This document shows positions 49,984-60,227 of a stretch of DNA of 64,000 bases, one piece after another. The notes below the pieces were generated by a model, which saw only the letters and a program-made list of their open reading frames with translations, did no database searches and was not told the DNA's origin. The stretch spans positions 186,001-250,000 of the forward strand of contig SCRN01000043.1 in the NCBI GenBank assembly GCA_004322045.1, in the 5' to 3' direction. Numbering within the stretch: position 1 is the stretch's first letter; the number at the start of each line of letters is the position of its first letter. Origin of the DNA: Paraburkholderia sp. (GTDB lineage: Bacteria; Pseudomonadota; Gammaproteobacteria; Burkholderiales; Burkholderiaceae). The position numbers were made by a program, and so were the translations under genes.

Positions 49984-50186
49984 GGTCTGCCTCGCCGTCT
50001 GCAGGGAAATCACCGATGCGTGGCGTTGGCGTGCATCGGTATCATGACGACTGGCGCTGATCACGTCGAAAATTGCGCCGTTCGTCCTCGATGATGAACG
50101 GCTTTCTTTTTTTGTGCGCGCATGCAGCGCCAAGATGTGCGTACGGCGCTGCGCCGCCCTGACAGTTGTCGAGGCGGTCCCCGGCG

Positions 50187-50675
50187 CTATACGCGTAGCG
50201 CGACGTCGACCACCGGCGCACCTGTCAGCGCGATCAGTTCCTGCGGCGACAGATTGAAAACGGCGTGCGGATGTCCCGCCGCGGCCCACAGGCTGTCGAG
50301 CTGCAACAAATCCGAGTCGATCAGCGTGACGGGTGGCGTGAGATGTCCGATCGGACACACCCCGCCGATCGCATACCCCGTTTTCTCTCGTACGAACGCT
50401 GCGTCGGCGCGCCCAATCTCGCCCACGTGCTGCGCGACCTTCTTTTCATCGACACGATTGACGCCGCTGGCCACGACGAGCACCGGCGCGTCGTCGTGGC
50501 GGCGGCGAAATAGAATCGCCTTGGCGATTTGCGCGACGGAGCAGCCGAGCCCCGCCGCGGCTTCGGCTGAAGTCTTCCCCGTTTGCGACAACATGACGAC
50601 CGGCTTTTCATGGCCGCGCTCGCGCAGCAGCAACGCGACGCGGCGGGCTGTCTCGGGCAGTGCGGCCAGGTTCAT
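50187..50675 (-). CDS. YbaK/ProX-type aminoacyl-tRNA deacylase
   Basis: A 162-residue protein started at ATG 50675, which overlaps the HMG-CoA lyase stop (ATGA); an ATG three codons earlier is also possible. Motifs: 'AAAGLGCSVAQIAKAILFR', 'VVASGVNRVDEKKVAQHV', 'TGYAIGGVCPIGHLTPPVTLIDSDLLQLDSLWAAAGHPHAVFNLSPQEL'. This is the INS/YbaK domain, which hydrolyses misacylated tRNAs such as Ala- or Cys-tRNA(Pro). Translational coupling to a lyase gene is probably positional only. Confidence 0.85.
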   Translation of the reverse strand: MNLAALPETARRVALLLRERGHEKPVVMLSQTGKTSAEAAAGLGCSVAQIAKAILFRRRHDDAPVLVVASGVNRVDEKKVAQHVGEIGRADAAFVREKTGYAIGGVCPIGHLTPPVTLIDSDLLQLDSLWAAAGHPHAVFNLSPQELIALTGAPVVDVALRV

Positions 50676-51595
50676 GATGCGCATGCGGCGTTGGCCGCTT
50701 TGGCGAGCAGCGCGCGGCCCGCGCGCGAGGCGTTTTGCCGGCCGATCGACGACGAAATGAAATCGCCGATCGCTACCACCGCATTCAAGTCGATGCCGGT
50801 TTCGATGCCGAGCCCGTGCATCAGATACAACACGTCTTCGGTGGCGACGTTGCCGGTCGCTCCCTTGGCGTAGGGGCAACCACCCAGCCCGGCCACCGAC
50901 GCATGAAAAATTTCGATGCCTTCGAGCAGCGACGCGTAGATGTTCGCGAGCGCCTGCCCATACGTATCATGGAAATGCCCCGACAACTGCTCGCGCGGAA
51001 ATACTTTCGTGACAGCGGCGAACACTTCGCGCGTGCGTCCCGGCGTGCCGACGCCGATCGTGTCGGCGATATCGATCTCATCGCACCCGAGCGCGGCCAT
51101 CCGCTGCACGACATCGACCACTGACGGGACCGGTACGTCGCCCTGATACGGGCAGCCGAGCGCGCACGAGATGCTGCCGCGCAGGCGCATGCCGGACTCC
51201 TTGGCCGCGCGCGCGACAGGTTCGAAGCGCGCGATGCTCTCGACGATGCTGCAGTTGATGTTCTTCTGCGAGAACGCTTCGCTTGCCGCGCCGAAGATCA
51301 CGATCTCATCGGCGTGCGCGGCCAGGGCGCCGTCGAAACCCTTCATGTTCGGCGTCAGCACCGAGTAGACCGTGCCTTGGTGGCGTTCGATGCGGGTCAT
51401 GACCTGCGCGCCGTCGGCCATCTGCGGCACCCATTTCGGCGAGACGAACGATGCCGCTTCGATATTGCGAAACCCTGCTGCCGACAGACGGTTCACGAGA
51501 TCGATCTTGACCTCGGTGGGCACGAACTGCTTTTCGTTTTGCAGCCCGTCGCGCGGGCCGACTTCGACGATTTTGACTGCAGCCGGCAAAGACAT
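50672..51595 (-). CDS. mvaB: Hydroxymethylglutaryl-CoA lyase
   Basis: A 307-residue TIM-barrel lyase of leucine degradation that splits HMG-CoA to acetyl-CoA and acetoacetate. Motifs: 'KIVEVGPRDGLQNEKQFV' (Arg and Asp of the active site), 'FRNIEAASFVSPKWVPQMAD', 'CALGCPYQGDVPV', the metal ligands 'LSGHFHDTYGQALANIYASL' and the flexible catalytic loop 'GLGGCPYAKGATGNVATEDVLYLMHGLG' with its Cys. Confidence 0.93.
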   Translation of the reverse strand: MSLPAAVKIVEVGPRDGLQNEKQFVPTEVKIDLVNRLSAAGFRNIEAASFVSPKWVPQMADGAQVMTRIERHQGTVYSVLTPNMKGFDGALAAHADEIVIFGAASEAFSQKNINCSIVESIARFEPVARAAKESGMRLRGSISCALGCPYQGDVPVPSVVDVVQRMAALGCDEIDIADTIGVGTPGRTREVFAAVTKVFPREQLSGHFHDTYGQALANIYASLLEGIEIFHASVAGLGGCPYAKGATGNVATEDVLYLMHGLGIETGIDLNAVVAIGDFISSSIGRQNASRAGRALLAKAANAACAS

Positions 51596-51707
51596 GGAAT
51601 GTCTCCTCGATAAACTCGTTCGGAATACTAAGCAAATCGGTTAGGCGCAACGAATGCGCACACTCATTTGCCCAATTTCGTATGCGTGAATGCGTAAATG
51701 GTAGTTG

Positions 51708-52664
51708 CTAGTAACCGCGCCGGTGGTCGACGATGCCGCCGATGGCCTCGCCGCGCGCGAGTGCGTCAATCTTACGCGCAATTTGTTCGACGGCAGGCTC
51801 TCGCAACGTGAGCGCCGCGATGTGCGGGGTGATCGTCACGCGCGGCATGCGCCAGAACGGATGGTCGTGCGGCAGCGGCTCTTGGCAAAAGACGTCGAGC
51901 GTGGCGGCGGCAAGGCGGCCCGCATCGATTGCGTCGATCAGGTCCTGTTCGACCAGATGGGCACCCCGAGCCAGATTGACGAGGTAGGCGCCGTGAGCGA
52001 GATGGGAAAACGTCGTCCGGTTCAAGATGCCGTCGGTCGCCGGCGTGCTCGGCAGTAGATTGACGACGAGCTTGAGGCCTTCCAAGAACGCGGGCAATTC
52101 GCGCTCGCCGGCGAACGTCGCGACGCCGTCGATCGTTTTTTCGCCGCGGCTATAGCCGCGCACGGGCAAACCGAGCGATGCAAGCGACTTCGCGACCTGC
52201 GCCCCCAGCGCGCCCAGGCCGAGCACGCCGACATGGAAGGTTTCCGGCGCATGCGGTTCGAGCACGCGCCACCGCGCTCGTTCGTCGTGCTGGCGCTGCG
52301 CTAGGTCGTATTCGTCGAAGCGGCGCAGGTAGCGCAGCGCGGCGTACACGGCATATTCGGCCATTTGCGTCGCCATGCCCGTATCCTCGAGCCGCACGAG
52401 CGGCACATCGGGGGGCAGCGTACCGGGCCGCGTTCGTTCGAGCGCGAGCAACGCATCGACGCCCGCGCCGAGCACGAAGATGGCGCGCAAGCCCTCACGT
52501 GGGGCAAACAACTCGGCGGGCGGGCGCCAGACGATGGCGAAATCGGCGGCAGCCGTGTCGCCCGGCGTCCACAGACGCACGTCGGCCGAGGGCAACACGC
52601 GCGCGAGCGACGCCAGCCAGGCCGGCGCGTCGTCGGCCTGCGGGGTGTAGAAGATGATCTTCAT
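51708..52664 (-). CDS. ghrA: Glyoxylate/hydroxypyruvate reductase A
   Basis: A 318-residue D-2-hydroxyacid dehydrogenase. NAD(P) binding: 'VGVLGLGALGAQVAKSLASLGLPVRGYSR'; catalytic Arg in 'YLVNLARGAHLVEQDLIDAIDAG', Glu in 'CQEPLPHDHPFWRMP', and His in 'ITPHIAALTLREP'. The N-terminal 'MKIIFYTPQADDAPAWLASLARVLPSADVRLW' matches GhrA rather than GhrB. It reduces glyoxylate and hydroxypyruvate. Confidence 0.92.
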   Translation of the reverse strand: MKIIFYTPQADDAPAWLASLARVLPSADVRLWTPGDTAAADFAIVWRPPAELFAPREGLRAIFVLGAGVDALLALERTRPGTLPPDVPLVRLEDTGMATQMAEYAVYAALRYLRRFDEYDLAQRQHDERARWRVLEPHAPETFHVGVLGLGALGAQVAKSLASLGLPVRGYSRGEKTIDGVATFAGERELPAFLEGLKLVVNLLPSTPATDGILNRTTFSHLAHGAYLVNLARGAHLVEQDLIDAIDAGRLAAATLDVFCQEPLPHDHPFWRMPRVTITPHIAALTLREPAVEQIARKIDALARGEAIGGIVDHRRGY

Positions 52665-52768
52665 GCAAGGGCGGGCGCGCGGGGAAAGCGCGACCCGTAT
52701 CGATGGACGTTGGCCGTTATTTTACGGTCAACCTGCGAGGTTGGTGATGGGGCATGTCGGCATGACGC

Positions 52769-53398
52769 GTGGCCCCACATGCTATGTTAAGTTCAGAGTT
52801 TCGCATCGTGCGCACCGGCGAGTCGTTCGAAGATGGCCAGTCGAAAGGAATCTATCAAGGCAACGGATACGGATACGTGCCGGACATTCGATGCGACGAA
52901 GGCCTCGCGCGTCGCGGCACGATGGGCTGCGTCTATCCTGAGGCTCCGGCGATATTTAGCGGCATTAGCGCGAGCGATCCGCTCGTCAAAGAGTCAGCGG
53001 TCCACATCCGAGAAGCACAGGCGTCTGGCAAGCCGGGCATGTTCGTGGCTCGTGACGACGGCAGCATCCTCCCGGACTCAAGCGCATCACCGCTCTCGCG
53101 CACGCGCGATGGGGCACTCATCACGGAAAACCGAAAAGCCGCGCGCAAGCAGTACGTGGAGCAATATGCCGAGGAGCCTGTATGCGAGGTGACAGTTGAT
53201 CCAGACGAGCCGCCCGGGCCGTGCAACTGCGACGAGTACCCGTTCGCCTCGACCAACGAAGGGGCGTCGCGCGCCGCGTTCTCGGTCAAACGGATTGATA
53301 GCGCCGATAACCAACAGGCCGGGACCCGCCTGGGCAATTTTTATACATCCCAGCGCGTTTTGGACCGCGATCCGTTCTATGTGACCATCACCGACTAA
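52769..53398 (+). CDS. NucA/NucB-type DNase toxin domain protein
   Basis: A 209-residue ORF from a GTG start (an ATG at codon 6 is an alternative). Residues 35-90 ('YVPDIRCDEGLARRGTMGCVYPEAP') and 150-209 contain the NucA/NucB core: 'CNCDEYPFASTNEGASR' (Asp155, Glu156, Glu164 predicted catalytic), 'KRIDSADNQQAGTRLGNFYTS'. In polymorphic toxins this fold is the C-terminal DNA-cleaving tip of Rhs or type VI effectors. No Rhs, PAAR or other delivery region precedes it, so this is either an orphan cytotoxin tip or a truncated remnant. Codon use differs from the flanking bio and ghr genes. Confidence 0.82.
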   Translation: MAPHAMLSSEFRIVRTGESFEDGQSKGIYQGNGYGYVPDIRCDEGLARRGTMGCVYPEAPAIFSGISASDPLVKESAVHIREAQASGKPGMFVARDDGSILPDSSASPLSRTRDGALITENRKAARKQYVEQYAEEPVCEVTVDPDEPPGPCNCDEYPFASTNEGASRAAFSVKRIDSADNQQAGTRLGNFYTSQRVLDRDPFYVTITD

Positions 53399-53447
53399 CC
53401 CGTATCAAGATGGCAAGACGACCTTGCACCTTAGGACATTCCGCCCC

Positions 53448-54872
53448 GTGCCAGACTCTTCGAAAGCGCCCTCGATGGCTGCCCGTCCTCATCCCGTGTG
53501 GTTGGACACGGCTTACGAACTGTGCCGCGCCTGCGTGCCCGGCGAGATTCCCAGCGAGCTTGTGCGGATCGAGGACGCTTGCCTGCGCGTCGCGGCGCAA
53601 GACGTGCAAGCGCCCGAGGCGGTCCCGCGTGTGCCGTATTCGACCTGTCGTGGTCACGCGGTGCGAGCGGCCGACACGGCAGGCGCGTCGGCCATCACCC
53701 CCATCGAGCTGCCTGCGAGCAGCGCACTGACCACCTATGTCGCGCATGGGGGCGATCCCGCTGCGCGCGCGCTCGCGCCGGGCGAGTGCGAGTTCTTGCC
53801 CGCCGGCATCGCGCTGCCTGAGCACGCCGATACGGTTCTGCCGAGCATCGAAGTCCTGACGGATGACCTGGCCGGACGTGTCACTGACGGCGTGCGGTTC
53901 ACGGCGCCGCTAGCTGAACGGGCCAATGTGTGCGCGCGCGGGGAGGACTATGCGCGAGGCGCGACGCTCGTCACGCGTGGCACACGCATCACCGCGCAAC
54001 TGCAGGCCGTGCTGATCGCCGCTGGGGTGCTCACGCTCCCGGTGTACAAACGTCCGCGAATCGGTGTCGTGTTGAGCAGTTACGACACGGTGCCAGCAGC
54101 CGAGGTGACCCATCCGTGGCAGCGCCCGGATGCAACGGGCGCCTATGTGCGCTCGGTGCTTGAACGGTGGGGATATGTCGTACCAGCGATCGAGCAGTTG
54201 ACCCCGCTGGGCGCTGCCAGCGCCACCGACGACGCGCGCGTGGAGCATCCTGAGTATGTCCAACGACTGCTTGAGTTGATGGCGCGCTACGATTTGCTCA
54301 TTGGCGTTGGCATGCCGGCGGACTCCATGCTGCTCGGGTGTGGGCTGGGCGGACCCTTCGCGTTTCCCACGGGACGCCAGCTCATTGACCTCGACCAGAC
54401 GAGTGGCCTGAGCTTCGCGCTGGCATTAAGCGACGACCGCACCCCGCCCGTGAGGCGCAAGCGCCCGATCTACCGGTCGGGCTCGTCGTCGGAGATCGCG
54501 GGCTGGGAAGGCTACGCCTACTATGATCGAGCGGTCGTGCTCAATCTTCCCGGCTATACCCCTGACGTTGCCGCGACCATGCAGGTGGCCGTGCGCCGCA
54601 TCCTCGATCTGATGACGGGGGTTCGGGAGCCTGGGCCTCAGTGGCGCCAGGGCGTATTGACCAGTCCGATTACGCGGCGCCAAGCCGTTCATCGCCTCCT
54701 GTGGGGCACGGCGCACGGGGATGAGAGTGGCCGCGTCGCAATTGCGGCGAGTGACGCGCAGAACGGCCTCCAGTTGAACGCCTTCGCGACCTCGAACGTC
54801 TTGCTGGCCATCCCCTCTGGTGTCGGCTGTGCGGCCGTCGGTGATTGGGTCGATTACGTTTCGCTCGACTAG
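53448..54872 (+). CDS. Divergent MoeA-like protein
   Basis: A 474-residue protein if started at GTG 53448 (TTG 53424 and ATG 53475 are alternatives). It has the MoeA fold order: 'LRVAAQDVQAPEAVPRVPYSTCRGHAV' (the 'PPFDxSxxDGYA' block, altered), 'ECEFLPAGIALPEHADTVLPSIEV', 'CARGEDYARGATLVTRGTRITAQLQAVLIAAGVLTLPVYKRPRIGVVLSS'. The usual 'TGDEL' and 'SGG' motifs are eroded ('SSYDTV'), so molybdenum insertion is doubtful. It begins 49 bases after the toxin gene in the same direction, the usual position of an immunity gene, but this is not a known immunity family. A molybdenum role or a host-fold reuse are the alternatives. Confidence 0.7.
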   Translation: MPDSSKAPSMAARPHPVWLDTAYELCRACVPGEIPSELVRIEDACLRVAAQDVQAPEAVPRVPYSTCRGHAVRAADTAGASAITPIELPASSALTTYVAHGGDPAARALAPGECEFLPAGIALPEHADTVLPSIEVLTDDLAGRVTDGVRFTAPLAERANVCARGEDYARGATLVTRGTRITAQLQAVLIAAGVLTLPVYKRPRIGVVLSSYDTVPAAEVTHPWQRPDATGAYVRSVLERWGYVVPAIEQLTPLGAASATDDARVEHPEYVQRLLELMARYDLLIGVGMPADSMLLGCGLGGPFAFPTGRQLIDLDQTSGLSFALALSDDRTPPVRRKRPIYRSGSSSEIAGWEGYAYYDRAVVLNLPGYTPDVAATMQVAVRRILDLMTGVREPGPQWRQGVLTSPITRRQAVHRLLWGTAHGDESGRVAIAASDAQNGLQLNAFATSNVLLAIPSGVGCAAVGDWVDYVSLD

Positions 54873-54887
54873 GGCATTCTTTCTTCG

Positions 54888-55109
54888 ATGGGGCGCATAA
54901 GGACGCGCTTGATCAGTTTCGATGCGCATATGCCGCTGTACACCAAAGGTCGGCGGCCGATACCGGAGACCGAGGATCGTGCGCTAACAGCATTTGTCTT
55001 GCGAGCACTACGCGACGCGCGCTCGATGAACGAGGTGCCGCCTGCGTGCCCGCACTGCGGAAGTGATGCGACGATCCTCGCCACGCGCCCGCACGCCAGA
55101 CGCCGATGA
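54888..55109 (+). CDS. DUF746-like zinc-ribbon fragment
   Basis: A 73-residue ORF 15 bases after the MoeA-like gene. It contains 'TAFVLRALRDARSMNEVPPACPHCGSDA', which I recall from Burkholderia DUF746 proteins, normally much longer with a second Cys pair. Here the frame ends shortly after the first CxxC, so it appears truncated. DUF746 proteins are usually linked to mobile DNA. Whether it is translated is unknown. Confidence 0.5.
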   Translation: MGRIRTRLISFDAHMPLYTKGRRPIPETEDRALTAFVLRALRDARSMNEVPPACPHCGSDATILATRPHARRR

Positions 55110-55246
55110 CGTTGCGCGATGGCAATCACGGATACTTGTCGCGCATCGACATCGGCCGCCCGCACGAGCATCTCGCCGCTAGCGCCGTCAATGCCGACGA
55201 GGCAAGCCGGTTTCGCGTGATTCGCTTCGCGGACGAAGCCGCGTAA
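55106..55246 (+). CDS. 46-residue ORF coupled by ATGA to the DUF746 fragment
   Basis: An ORF starting inside the preceding stop (ATGA overlap) and encoding a sequence with 'GYLSRIDIGRPHEHLAAS' and a 'FRVIRFADEAA' end. It has no family I recognise. The coupling makes it possible that it is expressed; it could also be a relic of a longer gene, with the overlap produced by a frame change. Confidence 0.3.
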   Translation: MTLRDGNHGYLSRIDIGRPHEHLAASAVNADEASRFRVIRFADEAA

Positions 55247-55255
55247 GCAGTGGCT

Positions 55256-55279
55256 GGGAGCGCGCACAGCCGCGCTCCC
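55256..55279 (-). terminator. Hairpin downstream of bioB
   Basis: GGGAGCGCG (55256-55264) pairs perfectly with CGCGCTCCC (55271-55279) across CACAGC, 22 bases beyond the bioB stop on the minus strand. There is no strong U-tract, so termination of the bio operon here is probable but not certain. Confidence 0.5.
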
Positions 55280-55301
55280 CGTGTCGAGTTTCGCCGCGCC
55301 G

Positions 55302-56336
55302 TCAGCCTGCCGCGCCGGCCTGCGCGTTTTGCGCGCGAATCCCGAGCCGTTCGAGCAACTTGCGATCGGCATCGGCCTGCGGGTTGCCCGTCGTCAGCAA
55401 TTGATCGCCGTAGAACATCGAATTGGCCCCGGCGAGAAAGCAGAGCGCCTGCAGCGCATCGTCCATCTGTTGCCGGCCCGCAGAGAGGCGCACGACGGCG
55501 CGCGGCATCGTGATGCGGGCCACGGCGATCGTGCGCACGAACTCGAAGGGGTCGATCGGATCGACATGACCGAGCGGCGTGCCTTCGATGGCGACGAGGT
55601 TGTTGATCGGCACCGACTCGGGGTAAGGGTCCAGGTTCGCGAGTTGCGCGATGAGGCCCGCGCGCTCGCGGCGCGATTCGCCCATGCCGACGATGCCGCC
55701 GCAGCAGACGTTGATCCCAGCGTCGCGCACATGGTCGAGCGTATCGAGCCGCTCTTGATAGCTGCGCGTCGAAATGATCTGCCCGTAGAACTCGGGCGAC
55801 GTATCGAGGTTGTGATTGTAGTAATCGAGCCCCGCTTCGCGCAGCGCATGCGCTTGGTGCGATTCGAGCATGCCGAGCGTCATGCACGTCTCCATCCCCA
55901 TCGCCTTCACGCCGCGAATCATCTCCGTGATCGGTTCGATGTGGCGATCCTTCGGGCTGCGCCATGCCGCGCCCATGCAAAAGCGCGTCGCGCCGTTTTC
56001 CTTGGCCAGGCGTGCGGCGTCGAGCACCGCGTCGACATCCATCAGTTTTTCCGCTTTCAAACCCGTGTCGTAGTGCGACGACTGCGAGCAGTATTTGCAA
56101 TCTTCCTCGCAGCCGCCCGTCTTGATCGAAAGCAGTGTCGAGAGCTGCACGGTGTTGCCGTCGAAGTGCTCGCGATGGACTTGTTGCGCGCGATAGAGCA
56201 GGTCGTTGAACGGGAGTTCGTAGAGCGCAATCACATCGGCGACGCGCCAGCGCTGGGAGGTGCGCGCCGCTTCGGGAGCGTGCGTCGTATCGGCGATGGC
56301 GGGTGCTGTGGGCGTAGCGTGTTGGGCTTCTGTCAT
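55302..56336 (-). CDS. bioB: Biotin synthase
   Basis: A 344-residue radical SAM enzyme that inserts sulfur into dethiobiotin. The cluster motif is CxxxCxxC in '[23 protein letters not shown]'; the [2Fe-2S] and substrate regions are seen in '[39 protein letters not shown]', '[21 protein letters not shown]' and '[20 protein letters not shown]'. An extra 30-residue Ala/Thr-rich N-terminus precedes the core. It is the last gene of the bio operon, 55 bases after bioD. Confidence 0.95.
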   Translation of the reverse strand: MTEAQHATPTAPAIADTTHAPEAARTSQRWRVADVIALYELPFNDLLYRAQQVHREHFDGNTVQLSTLLSIKTGGCEEDCKYCSQSSHYDTGLKAEKLMDVDAVLDAARLAKENGATRFCMGAAWRSPKDRHIEPITEMIRGVKAMGMETCMTLGMLESHQAHALREAGLDYYNHNLDTSPEFYGQIISTRSYQERLDTLDHVRDAGINVCCGGIVGMGESRRERAGLIAQLANLDPYPESVPINNLVAIEGTPLGHVDPIDPFEFVRTIAVARITMPRAVVRLSAGRQQMDDALQALCFLAGANSMFYGDQLLTTGNPQADADRKLLERLGIRAQNAQAGAAG

Positions 56337-56391
56337 GTCGTTCGTCCTGGTTGGGATTCGATCGAATCGAAAGGCGAGGGATGAGGGGTGT

Positions 56392-57110
56392 TCAAGCGTT
56401 CGGCTGCAATGCGCGCACGAGCCCTTCGATGTCCAGATGCGCCGAGGCTTGCTCGGGCGAGGGCGGTGTCAGGTGCGGCACCGTGCCGATGAGCGGCGCG
56501 CGATGCTCGCGTTCGAGCCGCGCGCGCACCGTGTCGATGTTTTCATCGATGAACTGCATCGCAGGATCGACGATGTTCGCGACCCAGCCGACGAGGCGCA
56601 GGCCGCGCGCGGCGATCGCATCGGCCGTGAGCAGCGCGTGATTGATGCAGCCCAAGCGCACGCCGACGACGAGCAGGACCGGCAGCGCGAGCGCGACGGC
56701 GAGGTCGGCCGTATCGCGTTCATCGTCGAGCGGAACCCGAAAGCCGCCCACGCCTTCGACAACGATCACATCGGCGCGCCGCATCGCTTCGCGATGACAG
56801 TCGACGATCGGCGCGAGTTCAAGTGTTCGACCTTCCTGCGCCGCGACGATGTGAGGAGCGGCCGGTGCCTTGAGCAGATAGGGCGTTCTCACGTCGGGCG
56901 GCAGGATGGCGCCGGCGGCGGCATCGAGTTGGTCGGCGTCCTCGTTGTGCCAAAGTCTGTCTTGCGCATTGAAATACGCACCGGCGGCGACAGGTTTCAT
57001 GGCGGCCGCGGATAGGCCGGCTCGAGCGAAGCCGCGCAACAACGCACAGGAGACGAGGGTCTTGCCGATCTCGGTATCGGTGCCCGTCACGAAGAGCGAA
57101 AGCGCTGGGT

Positions 57111-57114
<4 letters not shown>
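56392..57114 (-). CDS. bioD: Dethiobiotin synthetase
   Basis: A 240-residue ATP-dependent carboxylase closing the ureido ring of dethiobiotin. It starts at TTG 57114, overlapping the bioF stop (TTGA). P-loop '[27 protein letters not shown]', Lys 'AMKPVAAGA', '[54 protein letters not shown]'. The rare TTG start inside the previous stop means translation is coupled to bioF. Confidence 0.92.
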
Positions 57115-58291
<1,177 letters not shown>

Positions 58292-58292
<1 letters not shown>

Positions 58293-59659
58293 CAGCAAGC
58301 TCCGTTCGAGAGCGTGGCTTCGAGCGTCGCGAGCGTGCGCGAGCCGAGCAGCGCGATCGTTTCGGAGTCCAAAATATAAGGCGGCATCAAATAGACCGTC
58401 GTACCAATCGGGCGCAGCAGCAATTCGCGCGACAACGCCTGCTCGAAAAAGCGCCGAGAGAACGCGCTGGCGGCATGACTTTCGAGCACGACGTCGAACG
58501 CGACGATCGTGCCACTGCGCCGGAAGTGGCGCACGCGCTCATGCTCCCTCACTGGCCCAAGCGCCTCGATCAACGCGGCCGATTTCCGCTCGTTCGAGGC
58601 CAAGACATCGCCGCGCTCGATGAGATCGAGCGTAGCGAGCGCGGCGCGGCAAGCGAGCGGATTGCCCGTGTACGAATGCGAATGCAAGAAGCCGCGCGTG
58701 GTGTCGTCGTCGTAAAACGCGGCATAGATCTCATCGCGCGAGAGCACGAGCGATAAAGGAAGGTAGCCGCCGCTGATGCCTTTGGACAAACAGAGAAAGT
58801 CGGGCCACACGTGCGCTTGCTCGCAAGCGAAGAAGGTGCCGGTGCGGCCGCAGCCCACGGCGATCTCGTCGGCGATTAAATGCACGTCGTAGGCATCGCA
58901 TAGCTTGCGCAGGCCCGCGATGTACGAAGCGTCGTGCATCGCCATGCCGCTTGCGCATTGCACGAGCGGCTCGACGATGAGCGCGGCGATGTGCGAGGCA
59001 CGCGCGTCGAACAGCTTGCGCACGTGCTCGAGTGCGCGCGCAGCGACGTGGGCGGCGCTCTCCCCCGGCTCGGCCGAACGTGCGTCGGGCGAGGCGACGA
59101 CGTGTGCGCCGCGAATCAAAGGATCGTAAGCATCCCTAAACAATGCGACGTCCGTCACGCCCAGCGCACCGATCGTTTCGCCGTGATAGCCGCCCGCAAC
59201 GCAGACGAATTCGCGTTTTTCCGCGCGGCCTCGATTGCGCCAGTAGTGCGCGCTCATCTTCAGCGCGATTTCGACGGCGCAGGCGCCGTCGGAAGCGAAA
59301 AACGCGTGTCCGAGCGTGCCCCGCGTGAGCGCCGACAAACGCTCGGCGAGTTCCACCGCGCTCTCGTGCGTACAGCCTGCCAACATGGCGTGCTCGAGCG
59401 TGTCGAGCTGCGTCTTCAGCGCGGCGTTGATGTCTTCATTGGCGTGACCGAAGAGGTTGACCCACCACGAGCTGATGGCATCGAGATAGCGGCGGCCGTC
59501 GTGGTCGTACAGCCATGCGCCCTTGCCGCGCGCGAGCGCGATGAGCGGCACGCGCTCGTGATGCTTCATCTGCGTGCAGGGATGCCAGACGGCGCGCAGG
59601 CTGCGGGCGACCCAGTCGCTAGCCTGCGTATTTCGATCGTCGACGACTTGCGTATTCAA
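58292..59659 (-). CDS. bioA: Adenosylmethionine-8-amino-7-oxononanoate aminotransferase
   Basis: A 455-residue PLP aminotransferase making 7,8-diaminopelargonic acid from KAPA with SAM as amino donor. Motifs: '[51 protein letters not shown]', '[23 protein letters not shown]', '[46 protein letters not shown]' with the catalytic Lys in LSKGISGG. First gene of the operon bioA-bioF-bioD-bioB. Confidence 0.95.
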
Positions 59660-60227
59660 TCACCGCTCCATGAGATGAACGTCCGCGCCACACCGCTCGC
59701 CGCCACGAAAATGCGTGACAGGTTGGTCTATTCGCATCGATAGGGCCGCACGGCACGGACAAAACCGGCGTGAGATTAGCGCGTTCGGCGATCGATTGCA
59801 CCTACCCGAGCCGCGTGTGCCGAGTGCTGGTTACGGGCAGTTCGGCGCAGCTCGCGACGCTTCGAATCAAATCGATCGAGATGGGCCGAATTGACGACGT
59901 CAGAGTGAGCCCGGCCTAAGAAAAAAATTTATGGCGGCCTGCGATGGAACCGATTTACATGCGGTGGGTGAGGACCGAGTCGATGGGCCGTGCGCAAACG
60001 TGTGAGGTTTGAAAGGGGGAATGCGAGCCCGCGCGGAGCAGCACATCACAGCGTTTGGAGGGGAGCAAGTGCAAGTATGAAGGCGGGAAAGCGCGGTTCG
60101 CGTCGTGGCTTGGCAAGACTGACGATGACTTTCGCAAACCCGCCGGCGCAGAGAGGGAACGAGCGAGAACGAGAGCGGCTGGCTCCAGCCGCAGAGCAAA
60201 AGGCACGGCGTAGCGACCCGTATAGGC
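59660..60227. other. Gene-free stretch upstream of the bio operon
   Basis: 568 bases without a supported gene. The left part holds the bioA promoter; no BirA/BioR-type operator palindrome was found. The right part is the downstream side of the alpha/beta hydrolase gene, which ends without a recognisable U-tract hairpin. Short open frames here (including one of 83 codons) lack ribosome-binding sites and family similarity. Confidence 0.45.

Noticed and set aside
50013-50039. CCGATGC/GCATCGG stem after the EamA exporter gene as a terminator
   Set aside because: The stem is only 7 bp with a 13-base loop and no U-tract, so it was mentioned in the exporter entry but not annotated as a terminator.
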